A DNA stretch of 64,000 nucleotides. Source: Xylanibacter oryzae DSM 17970 (GTDB lineage Bacteria; Bacteroidota; Bacteroidia; Bacteroidales; Bacteroidaceae). The position numbers and the translations under genes are program-made. The notes beneath the pieces are model-generated. The model did not search any database. It saw only the letters and a program-made list of their open reading frames with translations, and was not told the DNA's origin. Positions within the stretch are counted from its first letter, which is position 1, and each line of letters opens with the position of its first letter. The DNA lies in assembly GCF_000585355.1 (NCBI RefSeq), contig NZ_KK073873.1, positions 1,018,703 to 1,082,702 on the forward strand, given 5' to 3'. Shown one piece after another: positions 18,908 to 29,788 of this stretch.

Positions 18908-21724
18908 ATGAGTGATTTCATCGAGATAAAAGGTGCTCGCGTCAATAATCTTAAGAATATTGATGTTAACATTCCTCGTAATAAATTTATTGCTATAGCT
19001 GGAGTTAGCGGTTCCGGAAAATCATCGCTGGCATTTGACACTCTTTATGCTGAAGGGCAGAGACGATATGTTGAAAGTCTATCATCTTACGCTCGGCAAT
19101 TTCTAGGTCGAATGAGTAAACCAGAATGCGACTTCATTAAAGGCATACCACCTGCTATAGCTATAGAACAGAAAGTAAATAGTCGCAATCCACGCTCTAC
19201 AGTTGGTACCTCTACGGAAATATATGAATATCTCCGCTTGCTGTATTCACGTATCGGTCGTACTTATTCACCTATAAGTGGAGAAGAAGTTAAGAAACAC
19301 TCTACAGAAGATATAGTACAGTGCATGCTGAAATATTCGAAAGGAACTAAATTTGTAGTACTAACACCTCTGAAAATTCCCGAAGGTCGTACACTTGAAA
19401 AACAGTTAGAGATGGATCTTCAAGAGGGGTATAGTAGAATTTGGCACAAAGAAGACTTTATAAGAATAGATGATTTCATCGAAAATAAAGAGAACCTGAA
19501 AATACCTGTATCAGAACTTTTGCTTGTAATAGACAGGTTATCAGTTGATGACAGCAAAGATTCAATAGCAAGATTGGTTGATTCTGTCGAAACAGCTTTT
19601 TACGAAGGAGATGGCGAGTGTGTCATCATATTTTTACCTTCTATGATAAGGTATGAATTCTCGATGAAATTTGAAGCTGATGGCATTAAATTCGAAGAGC
19701 CAAACGATAATATGTTTTCTTTTAATTCGCCAATTGGGGCATGTCCTAATTGTGAAGGATTTGGAAAAGTAATTGGTATAGATGAAAAATTAGTAATACC
19801 TAACACAGCGTTGAGTGTATATGATGGTTGTGTTCTGTGTTGGCATGGAGATGTTATGTCATCTTGGAAAAATGAATTTATACGAAGAGCTAAGCAGTAT
19901 GATTTCCCTATATTTAAGCCATATTACGAGCTCACCCATCAAGAGAAAGAGTGGTTATGGCATGGTCTGCCTTGCGATAAAGATAAAGATATTAAAGAAA
20001 GATTCTGCATAGATAGCTTCTTTAGTATGATAAAAGAAAATCAATATAAAATACAATACCGTGTTATGTTGAGCCGTTACAGGGGCAAAACGGTATGCCC
20101 AATATGTCATGGTACACGTTTACGAAAAGAGGCAAGTTATGTTAAAATATGCGGTCGTAATATATCAGATTTGGTTGAGATGCCAATAATCCAACTGGCA
20201 GATTGGTTTAACAAGATTGAACTAGATGAGCATGATAAAAATATAAGCAAGCGTTTGTTGCTTGAAATAAAGAGTCGCTTACATTTTCTAATAGAAGTTG
20301 GTTTAGGATATCTTACTCTCAATAGAACATCTAATACACTTAGTGGTGGTGAAAGTCAACGTATAAATCTTACAACATCACTTGGAAGTAGTCTGGTTGG
20401 CTCTCTATATATTCTTGATGAACCAAGTATTGGATTACATAGTCGTGATACATTTAGATTGATAAATGTCTTAAAGGAACTTCAATCTATTGGAAATACA
20501 GTAGTTGTTGTTGAGCATGACGAAGATTTGTTACGCGCAGCTGACTATCTTATAGATATAGGCCCAGATGCTGGTCGTCTTGGTGGTAAGGTCGTATTTG
20601 AAGGTAATGCTTCAGAAATAAACAAAGATGCTATTATCAAATATCCTGAAAGTTATACTGTAAAATATCTTACAGGAGAAGAGACCATACCAATACCTGC
20701 AAGTCGTAGAAGATGGAATAGATCAATAAATATATTAGGTGCCAGGATGAATAACCTTAGAGGAATAAATGTAAAGATACCTCTCAATGTTTTAAATGTT
20801 ATCTCAGGAGTTAGTGGTTCTGGAAAATCAAGTCTCATCAAAGGTATACTTTATCCTGCACTTAAGCGACGAATAAACGAAGTGGCTGAAGCTCCGGGAG
20901 AATATCAAGATTTAACAGGTGACATAGAAATGATTAAACATGTTGAATTTGTTGACCAAAATCCTATAGGAAAGAGCACCCGTTCAAATCCAGCTACATA
21001 TGTTAAGGCTTATGATGAAATACGTAAACTATTTGCAGATCAACCACTTTCTCAACAAATGGGATTCACTCCGCAATATTTCTCATTTAATATTGAAGGT
21101 GGAAGATGTGAAGAATGCAAGGGTGCTGGTGAAATAACTGTAGAGATGCAATTTATGGCCGATATTGTATTAGAATGTGATTCTTGCCACGGACAGAGAT
21201 TCAAAAAAGATATATTGGAAGTCAAATATGAAGGCAAAAATATTAATGATATTCTTAATATGACCGTTTCAGAAGCTATAGACTTTTTCTCTACCAACAA
21301 TCAAAAGACAATAGTTCAGCGTTTGAGTTCTCTTGAAAAAGTTGGATTGGGGTATATAAAGTTAGGACAAAACTCTTCAACGCTATCTGGTGGTGAAAAC
21401 CAACGCGTAAAGTTAGCTTATTTTATTGGACAAGAAAGAACAGAACATACCATGTTTATTTTTGATGAACCTACAACTGGACTTCATTTTCACGATATTA
21501 AGAAATTACTTAGTGCTTTTGATGCTCTCATCGAACGAGGCCATTCAATCATCGTAATAGAGCATAATATGGACATTATCAAATGTGCTGATTATATTTT
21601 AGATCTTGGACCAGATGGAGGTGATAAGGGAGGTAATCTTGTTGCAGCAGGTACACCTGAAGAGATAATAAAATGCAACGACTCAATTACAGGCAAATAC
21701 CTTAAAGAAAAATTATTGCAATAA
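18908..21724 (+). CDS. uvrA: Excinuclease ABC subunit A
   Basis: This 938-residue ATPase finds bulky DNA lesions and loads UvrB in nucleotide excision repair. The first Walker A ([13 protein letters not shown]) lies near residue 32 and the second ([13 protein letters not shown]) near 638. ABC signatures LSGGESQR and LSGGENQR lie near residues 480 and 823, and both Walker B sites (LDEPS, FDEPT) are present. Zinc ligands are seen as CPNC near 277, CPIC near 397, and CEEC with CDSC near 735-760. Length is standard (E. coli 940). Bacteroidota often have two UvrA copies, and I cannot tell which this is. The gene has its own promoter and terminator. Confidence 0.93.
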   Translation: MSDFIEIKGARVNNLKNIDVNIPRNKFIAIAGVSGSGKSSLAFDTLYAEGQRRYVESLSSYARQFLGRMSKPECDFIKGIPPAIAIEQKVNSRNPRSTVGTSTEIYEYLRLLYSRIGRTYSPISGEEVKKHSTEDIVQCMLKYSKGTKFVVLTPLKIPEGRTLEKQLEMDLQEGYSRIWHKEDFIRIDDFIENKENLKIPVSELLLVIDRLSVDDSKDSIARLVDSVETAFYEGDGECVIIFLPSMIRYEFSMKFEADGIKFEEPNDNMFSFNSPIGACPNCEGFGKVIGIDEKLVIPNTALSVYDGCVLCWHGDVMSSWKNEFIRRAKQYDFPIFKPYYELTHQEKEWLWHGLPCDKDKDIKERFCIDSFFSMIKENQYKIQYRVMLSRYRGKTVCPICHGTRLRKEASYVKICGRNISDLVEMPIIQLADWFNKIELDEHDKNISKRLLLEIKSRLHFLIEVGLGYLTLNRTSNTLSGGESQRINLTTSLGSSLVGSLYILDEPSIGLHSRDTFRLINVLKELQSIGNTVVVVEHDEDLLRAADYLIDIGPDAGRLGGKVVFEGNASEINKDAIIKYPESYTVKYLTGEETIPIPASRRRWNRSINILGARMNNLRGINVKIPLNVLNVISGVSGSGKSSLIKGILYPALKRRINEVAEAPGEYQDLTGDIEMIKHVEFVDQNPIGKSTRSNPATYVKAYDEIRKLFADQPLSQQMGFTPQYFSFNIEGGRCEECKGAGEITVEMQFMADIVLECDSCHGQRFKKDILEVKYEGKNINDILNMTVSEAIDFFSTNNQKTIVQRLSSLEKVGLGYIKLGQNSSTLSGGENQRVKLAYFIGQERTEHTMFIFDEPTTGLHFHDIKKLLSAFDALIERGHSIIVIEHNMDIIKCADYILDLGPDGGDKGGNLVAAGTPEEIIKCNDSITGKYLKEKLLQ

Positions 21725-21727
21725 AAA

Positions 21728-21760
21728 AAATATCCGCCAAATAGGGCGGATATTTTTTTA
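21728..21760. terminator. Bidirectional terminator between uvrA and the phosphohexomutase
   Basis: Perfect 11-base arms at 21728-21738 and 21745-21755 enclose the loop AAATAG. The stem contains CCGCC/GGCGG, and A and T runs flank it, so it can serve both convergent genes. Confidence 0.9.
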
Positions 21761-21773
21761 TAAAATCATTATA

Positions 21774-23519
21774 TTAAAGACTAAGTGATTTTTTAATTGC
21801 AACTATTTTTTCATCTGCTTCCTTGTTGCATCGTTCATAGCAACCAGAACATTTCATATTTCCTTTAATTTCAATATAGAACTTTATTTTTGGTTCAGTT
21901 CCTGAAGGGCGAACACTTACCTTTGTATCATCATCACAGAACCACTGAAGTACATTACTTGTGCTAGGCATATCAAGTTTAGTTAAATTTCCATGAGAGT
22001 CTTTACATTCAAGAGTTTTATAATCTTTCCACATTACGACTTTGCTTTCTCCAAGTTTCTTAGGAGGATTATCACGGAAATTAGTCATCATCTGTTTAAT
22101 TTCGTCAGCACCGGTCTTACCTGGCTTAACCACATTGACGGTGAACTCCTTTGAGAAGCCATATTCTAGATAAATTTCCATTATGACATCATAAAGGGTC
22201 TTCCCATTATCTTTTGCCCAAGCACAAATCTCTGCTAGCAAAGAACATGCAGAAACAGAATCCTTGTCACGAACAAAATCTTCTGCAAGGAAACCGTAGC
22301 TTTCTTCACCTCCACCAATATACTGCTGCTTACCTTCTGAAATTAATATTTCATGTGCAATCCATTTAAATCCTGTATAACAGTCTCGCATCTCTATATG
22401 GTTCTTGTCTGCTATTTTCTTGATAACCTCAGTAGTAACAATAGTTTTAACAATGAAATCGTTAGGTTTCATCTTACCTGTCTTTATACGGTTTGTAATA
22501 ATGTAATATAAAAACAGAAGACATGTTTGATTACCATTAACTAATATCCATTCACCTTTATCATTTTTGCAAGCCATACCTACGCGATCTGCATCTGGAT
22601 CTGACGCCATAACGATATCTGCATCTAATTCTTTTGCGTCACGAAGTGCCAATGTAAGTGCTTCACCATTTTCTGGATTAGGACTTTGTACGGAAGAGAA
22701 ATTACCATCCTTTACCATCTGCTCTTTCACACAATGCACATTCTCGAATCCCCATAATTTGAGACTACGCGGTATTAACATCATGCCAGTACCGTGTAAA
22801 GGTGTATAAACAATTTTAATGTCTTTTTGACGTTTTATTGCCTCTGGGTCAATAGATAGTTCATGTACTTTTTCCAGATAGATTTTATCTACTTCATCTC
22901 CGATAATTTCAATCAGTTCTTTATTTCCATTAAACTTAACGTCTTCTACTCTTACTTTATTAACTTCTTTGATAATTCCCTCATCATGAGGAGCTAATAC
23001 TTGAGCCCCATCTTCCCAATAAGCTTTATAACCATTGTACTCTTTAGGATTATGGCTAGCTGTAATATTTACGCCACTCTGACATCCAAAATGGCGTATA
23101 GCAAACGAGCACTCTGGCGTAGGGCGCATATCGTCAAAAAGGTATACCATAATACCATTTGCAGAGAATATATTGGCTACTGTTTCAGCAAATAGTCTAC
23201 TATTATTACGGCAATCATGACATACAACTACCGATATTTGTTTTAAACCCTTAAAGTTCTTCTTAAGATAATTTGCAAGTCCCTGAGTGGCCATACCTAC
23301 CGTATATATATTCATACGATTAGACCCTGCGCCCATTATACCTCGCAGTCCACCTGTTCCGAATTCCAAATCTTTATAAAAACTTTCTATCAGTTCATCT
23401 TTATTACTATTTTCAATTAGTTTTTTTACTTGATTTTTAGTATCATCATCAAATGCAGGCGAAAGCCATTTCTTCGCCTTTGCCTCACACTGGGCTATAA
23501 GTTCTGTATTATTTTCCAT
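21774..23519 (-). CDS. Phospho-sugar mutase (phosphoglucomutase/phosphomannomutase)
   Basis: The 581-residue enzyme moves phosphate between C1 and C6 of a hexose, linking glycolysis with sugar-nucleotide synthesis. The catalytic phosphoserine motif TASHNPKEYNGYK lies near residue 148, the magnesium loop DPDADRVG near 305, the sugar-binding GGEESYGF near 400, and the phosphate-binding RPSGTEPK near 545. Length fits the PgcA-type long phosphoglucomutases of Bacteroidota and Bacillota. I prefer the ATG at 23519 (MENNTEL) over the ATG at 23528 because MFI adds no conserved residues; both lie downstream of the -7 box. Substrate preference between glucose and mannose phosphate cannot be read from sequence. 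Confidence 0.9.
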   Translation of the reverse strand: MENNTELIAQCEAKAKKWLSPAFDDDTKNQVKKLIENSNKDELIESFYKDLEFGTGGLRGIMGAGSNRMNIYTVGMATQGLANYLKKNFKGLKQISVVVCHDCRNNSRLFAETVANIFSANGIMVYLFDDMRPTPECSFAIRHFGCQSGVNITASHNPKEYNGYKAYWEDGAQVLAPHDEGIIKEVNKVRVEDVKFNGNKELIEIIGDEVDKIYLEKVHELSIDPEAIKRQKDIKIVYTPLHGTGMMLIPRSLKLWGFENVHCVKEQMVKDGNFSSVQSPNPENGEALTLALRDAKELDADIVMASDPDADRVGMACKNDKGEWILVNGNQTCLLFLYYIITNRIKTGKMKPNDFIVKTIVTTEVIKKIADKNHIEMRDCYTGFKWIAHEILISEGKQQYIGGGEESYGFLAEDFVRDKDSVSACSLLAEICAWAKDNGKTLYDVIMEIYLEYGFSKEFTVNVVKPGKTGADEIKQMMTNFRDNPPKKLGESKVVMWKDYKTLECKDSHGNLTKLDMPSTSNVLQWFCDDDTKVSVRPSGTEPKIKFYIEIKGNMKCSGCYERCNKEADEKIVAIKKSLSL

Positions 23520-23552
23520 AATAAACAATAGTTAGTATAATTATTTTGAAAG

Positions 23553-23560
23553 CAAAGATA
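23553..23560 (-). promoter_or_regulatory. -7 box of the phosphohexomutase promoter
   Basis: TATCTTTG on the minus strand matches TAnnTTTG and lies about 33 bases upstream of the chosen start. No exact TTTG was found at -33. Confidence 0.55.
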
Positions 23561-23653
23561 ATAATTTAAATTGAAATAAAACATTATGGGTATATTAATT
23601 TGTTATTTTTAGCATTGATTTTTGTGAAAATACTTTGAAGTTTGGCTTTTTCT

Positions 23654-23684
23654 TTTGATAATACAAGTAAAAAGATTAAATTTG
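23654..23684 (+). promoter_or_regulatory. Promoter of DUF4491-rlmH
   Basis: TTTG at 23654-23657 and TAAATTTG at 23677-23684 are spaced by 19 bases, a full consensus match, 21 bases before the DUF4491 start. It is divergent from the phosphohexomutase promoter. Confidence 0.82.
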
Positions 23685-23705
23685 CATCTGTAAAAATCTA
23701 AAGAC

Positions 23706-24002
23706 ATGATTCATATTACAGGTATTCTAATTGCCATATGTTCTTTTATAATAATAGGTATATTCCACCCTATTGTGATTAAAACAGAATATTATACCGG
23801 AACACGCTTTTGGTGGGTTTTTCTGGTATTAGGTATTGCAACTATAATAATAGCATTGTTTATAGCTGAAACTATATTATCTTCTATACTTGGAGTATTA
23901 GGAGCTACGATGTTATGGACAATTAAAGAGCTATTTGAACAACGTGAAAGAGTTAAAAAAGGTTGGTTCCCCAAAAATCCGAAACGTGAAAAAGAATATT
24001 AA
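23706..24002 (+). CDS. Small membrane protein, DUF4491 family
   Basis: The 98-residue protein has three hydrophobic segments at about residues 3-24, 34-52 and 55-75, followed by a basic cytoplasmic tail (KKGWFPKNPKREKEY). The motif FHPIVIKTEYYTGTRFWW between the first two segments is typical of DUF4491, a family found in Bacteroidota and Bacillota with no known function. It lies two bases before rlmH and shares its promoter. The start is supported by a full promoter 21 bases upstream. Confidence 0.85.
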   Translation: MIHITGILIAICSFIIIGIFHPIVIKTEYYTGTRFWWVFLVLGIATIIIALFIAETILSSILGVLGATMLWTIKELFEQRERVKKGWFPKNPKREKEY

Positions 24003-24004
24003 CA

Positions 24005-24475
24005 ATGAAAACAGTTCTTATTCTTGTTGGCAAAACAATAAACAAACATTTTATTGCTAATATAGACGACTACGTTTCACGTATAAGCCACTATATGCCA
24101 TTTGAGGTTGTTACAATTCCAGAAATTAAAAACTCAAAAAATCTCACAGAACAACAGCAAAAAGAGAATGAGGGTTCACTGATATTAAACAAAATACAAC
24201 AATCAGATTATGTTGTATTATTAGATGAGCATGGTGATGAGTTAAGAAGCTTAAATTTTGCAAATTGGCTTCAGAAAAAACAATCCATAGTCCGTAGGTT
24301 AGTATTCATCATTGGTGGACCATACGGTTTTTCAAGTGATATGTATGCTAGAGCAAATGAAAAACTTTCTCTCTCTAAAATGACATTCTCACACCAAATG
24401 GTCAGACTTATTTTTATTGAACAATTATATAGAGCCTGTACTATAATTAAAGGAGAACCGTATCATCATGAATAA
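24005..24475 (+). CDS. rlmH: 23S rRNA pseudouridine-1915 N3-methyltransferase
   Basis: This 156-residue SPOUT methyltransferase modifies pseudouridine 1915 in helix 69 of 23S rRNA, acting on assembled 70S ribosomes. The family pattern is clear: the N-terminal VLILVGKT strand, Y..RISHYMPFE, LDEHGDELRSLNFA near residue 77, the SAM knot FIIGGPYGFS near residue 100, and the C-terminal LSLSKMTFSHQMVRLIFIEQLYRA. Length matches E. coli RlmH (155). It is the second gene after DUF4491 with two bases between them. Confidence 0.96.
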   Translation: MKTVLILVGKTINKHFIANIDDYVSRISHYMPFEVVTIPEIKNSKNLTEQQQKENEGSLILNKIQQSDYVVLLDEHGDELRSLNFANWLQKKQSIVRRLVFIIGGPYGFSSDMYARANEKLSLSKMTFSHQMVRLIFIEQLYRACTIIKGEPYHHE

Positions 24476-24525
24476 ACTGCAACAATATATACTAAAATGA
24501 GAATTACTAATATAACACTAAAACA

Positions 24526-25761
24526 ATGAAAATCAAACTTTTTATCGTATGCACATTATTCCCAATAATGGCAGCAGCTCAATCGTTTGAGTTTGACATG
24601 ACAAAACCACAACCAATCTACAATGACTCAAAAGGTTTTGGCTACGATGTATTGCCTGCACCTGGTAAAAGTGTAAAGCCATTTTACTTTTCTGTTAAAG
24701 TACCAGATGGAAATTACAAAATAACAGTTATTTTGGGTTCTAAGAAGAGAGCTGCGCAAACGGTTGTAAGAGCCGAAAGTCGTAGACTTTTCGTAGAAGA
24801 CTCTGAAACTAAAAAGAGTAAATACCAAACTTATCAATTTGTCGTTAATAAGCGCTCACCACGTATTAACGATCAAGAGGTAGTTAAAATTAAGCCAAGA
24901 GAAAAAAACTATCTAAATTGGGACGACAAACTTACTCTTGAATTTAATGGTAAAGCCCCTGCTGTGAAAAAGATATTAATTGAACGTGATAATGTAGCAC
25001 CTACAATTTTTCTATGCGGAAATTCAACAGTAGTAGATCAAAATGAAGAACCATGGGCCAGTTGGGGGCAAATGATACCAAGATGGTTTAATGAGAATAT
25101 TGCTATATCTAACCAAGCTGAAAGTGGACTCACTGCAGGTTCTTTTTTATCATCAAATCGCCTAGATAAAATTTTGTCAATGCTAAAAAGAGGAGATTAT
25201 GTTATATGCGAATTTGGTCATAATGACCAAAAAGAACATCAGGCCGGTGATGGAGCGTGGTACAACTTTTCACGCAATCTTAAAATTTTTATTGATAAAG
25301 TTCGGGCTGCAGGAGGAACTATTATTTTTGTAACACCGACACAAAGGAGATTCTTTGATGAAACACATACTAAAATATTAGAAACTCACGGAGACTATCC
25401 AGCAGCAATGGTTTCTGTAGCAAAACGTGAAGGTGTACAAATAATTGATTTGCACAGTATGACACGTACATTTTTTGAGACATTAGGTTATGAAAATAGT
25501 AAGAGGGCGCTAGTACATTATCCGGCAAATACATTCCCCGGACAAAAAATCGCTCTTGAAGATAACACCCATTTTAATCCATTTGGAGCATATGAAGTGG
25601 CAAAAATGGTTATTATGGGAATGAAAAAATTGAATTTGCCTATTTTACAAAATCTGCGTAGTGATTTTAAAGATTTTGATCCTTCAAGACCGGATGATTT
25701 CAAGACTTTTAAGTGGTACCCAGCTATATTAAGTGGTACAGTAAAACCAGATGGCAATTAA
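24526..25761 (+). CDS. Secreted rhamnogalacturonan acetylesterase, SGNH hydrolase
   Basis: This 411-residue enzyme should remove acetyl groups from rhamnogalacturonan in pectin. A signal peptide ends near residue 19 (AAAQ). Residues 22-145 form a galactose-binding-like beta domain. The SGNH esterase follows, with the nucleophile serine in LCGNSTVVD near residue 166, the oxyanion glycine after the ASGLTAG-like loop, asparagine in GHNDQ near 236, and the aspartate-histidine pair in DNTHFNPFG near residue 346. These are the signatures of the CE12-type rhamnogalacturonan acetylesterases. The GH106 gene starts 28 bases downstream, so the two likely act together on rhamnogalacturonan. No consensus promoter is seen in the 50 bases after rlmH. 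Confidence 0.88.
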   Translation: MKIKLFIVCTLFPIMAAAQSFEFDMTKPQPIYNDSKGFGYDVLPAPGKSVKPFYFSVKVPDGNYKITVILGSKKRAAQTVVRAESRRLFVEDSETKKSKYQTYQFVVNKRSPRINDQEVVKIKPREKNYLNWDDKLTLEFNGKAPAVKKILIERDNVAPTIFLCGNSTVVDQNEEPWASWGQMIPRWFNENIAISNQAESGLTAGSFLSSNRLDKILSMLKRGDYVICEFGHNDQKEHQAGDGAWYNFSRNLKIFIDKVRAAGGTIIFVTPTQRRFFDETHTKILETHGDYPAAMVSVAKREGVQIIDLHSMTRTFFETLGYENSKRALVHYPANTFPGQKIALEDNTHFNPFGAYEVAKMVIMGMKKLNLPILQNLRSDFKDFDPSRPDDFKTFKWYPAILSGTVKPDGN

Positions 25762-25789
25762 TAAGTAAAAATAATATTTTAAGATTATA

Positions 25790-28405
25790 TTGATGAAAAA
25801 AAATATACTAATTATTTCTGCGATTATTTGTATCGCACTATCGGCTTCAGCACAGACATGGCCTTCACAGTCTATGCAGACAAAACCAGGCTCGCGTTGG
25901 TGGTGGTTAGGCTCTGCTTTAACACAAAAAGACGTATCATGGAATATGCAACAGTATTCTTTACATGGAATTGGTACTCTTGAAATAACACCTTTATATG
26001 GAGTCCAAGATAATGATAAAAATAACATATCTTTTCTTTCACCTCAATGGATGCAAATGCTTAAATACATTGAGCAAGAAGGCTTAAAAGACTCTATTGA
26101 AATAGACATGAACTGCGGTACTGGATGGCCATTTGGAGGTCCAACAGTACCTATAAATGAAGCTGCATGCAAGATGGTCTACAATGATTTGATCGTTAAT
26201 GATAAAGATTGTAAGAATCTTGACATAAATATTAAAGATGAAAAAGAACGTAATTATGCTTCTTTAGAGCGAGTGATGGCATATCCAATTGAAGTTAAAA
26301 AATATAAAGGGCCAGCAGCTATTAATATTACCGAATTTTCAAAAGATGGAAAACTAAACTGGAAAGCACCTAAAAAGGGAACTTGGAGAATTATCTCTTT
26401 ATATGCATCTCGTACTCTCCAGAAAGTAAAACGTGCCGCTCCTGGTGGAGAAGGATATGTTATTGACCACTTTGATAGTCTAGCAGTAGCACATTACTTG
26501 GACAGATTTGAAAAGGCATTTGATAATAATAATGTCCCCTACCCTCATACTTTTTTTAATGACTCTTACGAAGTATACAAAGCAGATTGGACACCCACTC
26601 TATTGAAAGAATTTGAAAAGCGTAGAGGCTATAAATTAGAGGATCATCTACCAGAACTTTTAGGAGATATAAAAGATGATAATAAAGTATTAAGCGATTA
26701 TCGTGAAACTTTATCTGATCTGCTTATTAATAATTTTACAAGCCAGTGGACAGCATGGGCACATTCACATGGTGTAATAACACGTAATCAAGCACATGGA
26801 TCACCTGCTAATTTGATAGATACTTACGCTGCAGTAGATATACCAGAAATAGAGGGATTTGGCCTCACTGATTTTGGCATTAAAGGTTTGCGAAAAGATA
26901 CTGGTAATACACGACCTAATTATTCAGATTTGTCTATGTTAAAGTATGCACCTAGTGCTTCACATATTACTGGAAAACAATTAACAAGTAGTGAAACCTT
27001 TACATGGCTTACTGAGCACTTTCGTACATCTTTATCTCAATGTAAACCAGATATGGATTTAATGTTTGTTGCTGGTGTAAACCATATGTTTTTCCATGGG
27101 ACTTGTTATACTCCCCAAAATGACCCTTGGCCAGGATGGAAATTCTATGCATCAATAGATATGTCACCGACAAATAGTATATGGAGAGATGCACCGTATT
27201 TTATGCAATACATTAATAGATGTCAGAGTTTCCTGCAATGGGGAGAACCTGATAATGACTTTTTGGTATATCTTCCAGTAAGAGATATGTGGAGAGAACG
27301 TAGTAAAGAGTTCTTGATGCAATTTAGTATAGAGACGATGGCTAAGAGAGCTCCTGAATTTATAAAAAGTATACTTAATCTAAATAATTTAGGATACGAT
27401 TGTGACTATATTAGTGATAAATATTTGCTTTCTACGGATTATATTAATGGAATGTTACAAACTGCTGCAGGTACTAGATATAAAGGATTAATTGTACCTG
27501 CTAAGATATTGCCTTCTGATGTTGAAGCTCATATTGAAAAACTGAAGATTCAAGGGGCTCATATAATATATGGATGCGATAATAAAGAAGAGTTAGAACA
27601 ATCTGCACGCCCTGAAGTTATGAAAACAGAATTGGGGCTAAAGACTATAAGAAGAAGGAACGACAAAGGATACCATTATTTTATATCAAACCTAACTCCA
27701 AATGATGTAAATAGTTATGTCGATTTAGCAATCAATTTTAATTGTGCAATGTGGTTCAACCCAATTAATGGTGAACAATATGCTGCAGAAATAAATGATG
27801 GTAAAGTAAAAATTGTTTTGAAGTCTGGCGAATCATTAATATTGGAAACTTTTGATAAACCAACAAGCATAAATCTTCCAATAAGAAAGACTCAGATGAC
27901 TAATCCTCGAGAAATAAACAAAGGTTGGAAATTGAGCTTTATTGAGGAACATCCAGTAGTTAATAAAACTTTCAAAATAGACTCTTTACGCACTTGGGAA
28001 ACTTTGGAAGATGATAGTGTTAAAGAAACCATGGGCACTGGCGTATATACTACTACAATAAATATGTCTAAAATAGAAGCTAATAAAAATTATGCAATTG
28101 ATCTCGGAGACGTTCGTGAGAGTGCAAGAGTATACATTAATGGAAATTTCATTGGTTGTGCATGGTCAGTTCCATTTATATTAAATTGCAAAAAAGCATT
28201 TAAGGCTGGAATAAATACGCTTCGAATAGAAGTTACAAACCTTCCGGCCAATCGTATAGCAGCAATGGACAGAAAAGGTATAAAATGGCGAAAATTCAAT
28301 GAGATTAATTTTGTTGACATCAACTATAAAAAGACATCTTATGCAGATTGGCAACCCGTAAAAAGTGGTTTGAACGGGAAAGTAATATTATACGAACTTA
28401 AATAA
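25790..28405 (+). CDS. Secreted GH106-type alpha-L-rhamnosidase
   Basis: The 871-residue protein has a signal peptide ending near residue 21 (ASAQ). The N-terminal RWWWLGSALTQKDVSWNMQQ and the GIGTLEITPLYG barrel strand are typical of GH106, as are MNCGTGWPFGGP near residue 108 and the FFNDSYEVY region near 257. The C-terminal part from about residue 690 is a jelly-roll beta domain (LGDVRESARVYINGNFIG). GH106 enzymes cleave alpha-L-rhamnose from rhamnogalacturonan or flavonoid glycosides. With the adjacent acetylesterase the likely substrate is rhamnogalacturonan I. A second ATG three bases in is an equally possible start. A terminator follows at 28413-28445. Confidence 0.87.
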   Translation: MMKKNILIISAIICIALSASAQTWPSQSMQTKPGSRWWWLGSALTQKDVSWNMQQYSLHGIGTLEITPLYGVQDNDKNNISFLSPQWMQMLKYIEQEGLKDSIEIDMNCGTGWPFGGPTVPINEAACKMVYNDLIVNDKDCKNLDINIKDEKERNYASLERVMAYPIEVKKYKGPAAINITEFSKDGKLNWKAPKKGTWRIISLYASRTLQKVKRAAPGGEGYVIDHFDSLAVAHYLDRFEKAFDNNNVPYPHTFFNDSYEVYKADWTPTLLKEFEKRRGYKLEDHLPELLGDIKDDNKVLSDYRETLSDLLINNFTSQWTAWAHSHGVITRNQAHGSPANLIDTYAAVDIPEIEGFGLTDFGIKGLRKDTGNTRPNYSDLSMLKYAPSASHITGKQLTSSETFTWLTEHFRTSLSQCKPDMDLMFVAGVNHMFFHGTCYTPQNDPWPGWKFYASIDMSPTNSIWRDAPYFMQYINRCQSFLQWGEPDNDFLVYLPVRDMWRERSKEFLMQFSIETMAKRAPEFIKSILNLNNLGYDCDYISDKYLLSTDYINGMLQTAAGTRYKGLIVPAKILPSDVEAHIEKLKIQGAHIIYGCDNKEELEQSARPEVMKTELGLKTIRRRNDKGYHYFISNLTPNDVNSYVDLAINFNCAMWFNPINGEQYAAEINDGKVKIVLKSGESLILETFDKPTSINLPIRKTQMTNPREINKGWKLSFIEEHPVVNKTFKIDSLRTWETLEDDSVKETMGTGVYTTTINMSKIEANKNYAIDLGDVRESARVYINGNFIGCAWSVPFILNCKKAFKAGINTLRIEVTNLPANRIAAMDRKGIKWRKFNEINFVDINYKKTSYADWQPVKSGLNGKVILYELK

Positions 28406-28412
28406 ATACAAG

Positions 28413-28445
28413 GAGGCGAACTTAAATAGTGCGCCTCTTTTATTT
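28413..28445 (+). terminator. Terminator after the GH106 gene
   Basis: GAGGCG at 28413-28418 pairs with CGCCTC at 28432-28437 around a 13-base loop and is followed by a T-rich tract. Confidence 0.7.
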
Positions 28446-28528
28446 TATTATTTGTATCAAAATTATTATTATTAGTGACTTTTATAAATAAAAAACTTGT
28501 ACTAGGGTCTTGTTAAAGACAAAATGTA

Positions 28529-28536
28529 TATCTTTG
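28529..28536 (+). promoter_or_regulatory. -7 box of the uxuA operon
   Basis: TATCTTTG matches TAnnTTTG, 64 bases before uxuA. A CTTG at 28509-28512 is a possible -33 box, but the 16-base spacing is short. Confidence 0.5.
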
Positions 28537-28600
28537 CAACACAAACAATGGCTTTTATTTATCATAGCTATATTATGCATAATCAAGAAAATAAATAACA

Positions 28601-29776
28601 ATGGAAAAGACATGGAGATGGTTCGGTAAAAACGATAAGATAACATTACCGATGCTAAAGCAAATTGGAGTTGAAGGAATAGTAACAGCTTTACACGAAG
28701 TTCCGAATGGTGAAATATGGACACGTGAAAAAATTAAAGATTTACGCGAATATATTGAAAGTTATGGTATGCGTTGGTCTGTTGTAGAAAGTCTACCTGT
28801 ATGCGAAAGTATTAAATATGCTGGAGAAGATAGAGATGAACTAATTGCTAAATATAAGATAAGTCTTAAAAATTTAAGTCTTGAAGGCATTCATACCGTA
28901 TGTTACAACTTTATGCCGGTTTTAGATTGGGCTCGTACTGATCTTGAACATGAAAATGAAAACGGGACAAGTAACCTTTATTTCAGTCACTCACAGTTTG
29001 CCTATTTTGACTGTTATATATTAAAAAGGGAAAATGCAGAAAAAGATTATTCAGCTGAAATCATGGAAGAGGTGGAAAAAATGAAAGTCCAAATGACTGC
29101 TGAAGAAAATCATAAACTGGTAGACACAATTATAGTGAAGACTCAAGGATTTGTCAATGGAAATATAAAAGAAAATGATGAGCATCCTGTAGAGCTTTTT
29201 CGCCAGCTGTTAAACTTATACAAGGGTGTTACAAAAAATCAGCTACGTGAAAATTTACGTTATTTCCTTTCTGAAATTATGCCGGTCTGTGACGAGTTCG
29301 ACATGAATATGTGTGTACATCCAGACGATCCACCATTTTCTATTCTTGGGCTACCTCGCATAGTAACTTGTGATGATGATATAAACTGGTTCTTGAATGC
29401 CGTTGATAACCCTCACAATGGACTAACTTTCTGTGCTGGTTCACTTAGTGCAGGAGCTCATAATAATGTTGTTGATTTGGCACGTAAGTATGCATCACGT
29501 ACATGGTTCGTACATATGCGTTCATGTAAAGTTTTTAATAATGGTGATTTCACTGAAGCATCTCATTTAGGAGGACGTGCAGATCTTATAGAATTAGCAC
29601 GTATATTTGAAAAGCAAAATCCCAAACTGCCTATGAGAGTTGATCATGGACCAACGATGTTAGGTGATGAGAATCGCGGATATAATGCGGGATATTCTTT
29701 TTTGGGAAGAATGTTTGCAATGGGACAAGTGCAAGGTATTCTTGCAACCGTAGATAGAGAATTAAATATCAATTAA
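28601..29776 (+). CDS. uxuA: Mannonate dehydratase
   Basis: The 391-residue enzyme dehydrates D-mannonate to 2-keto-3-deoxygluconate in glucuronate breakdown. The N-terminal MEKTWRWFGKNDKITL motif, VVESLPVCESIK near residue 64, VCYNFMPVLDWAR near 104, and the metal site MCVHPDDPPFSILGLPRI near 235 identify UxuA. The late DHGPTMLGD motif near residue 347 also fits. Length matches E. coli UxuA (394). It sits 12 bases before the SDR gene that probably makes its substrate, and it is cytoplasmic (no signal peptide). Confidence 0.96.
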   Translation: MEKTWRWFGKNDKITLPMLKQIGVEGIVTALHEVPNGEIWTREKIKDLREYIESYGMRWSVVESLPVCESIKYAGEDRDELIAKYKISLKNLSLEGIHTVCYNFMPVLDWARTDLEHENENGTSNLYFSHSQFAYFDCYILKRENAEKDYSAEIMEEVEKMKVQMTAEENHKLVDTIIVKTQGFVNGNIKENDEHPVELFRQLLNLYKGVTKNQLRENLRYFLSEIMPVCDEFDMNMCVHPDDPPFSILGLPRIVTCDDDINWFLNAVDNPHNGLTFCAGSLSAGAHNNVVDLARKYASRTWFVHMRSCKVFNNGDFTEASHLGGRADLIELARIFEKQNPKLPMRVDHGPTMLGDENRGYNAGYSFLGRMFAMGQVQGILATVDRELNIN

Positions 29777-29788
29777 TTTTAATATAAT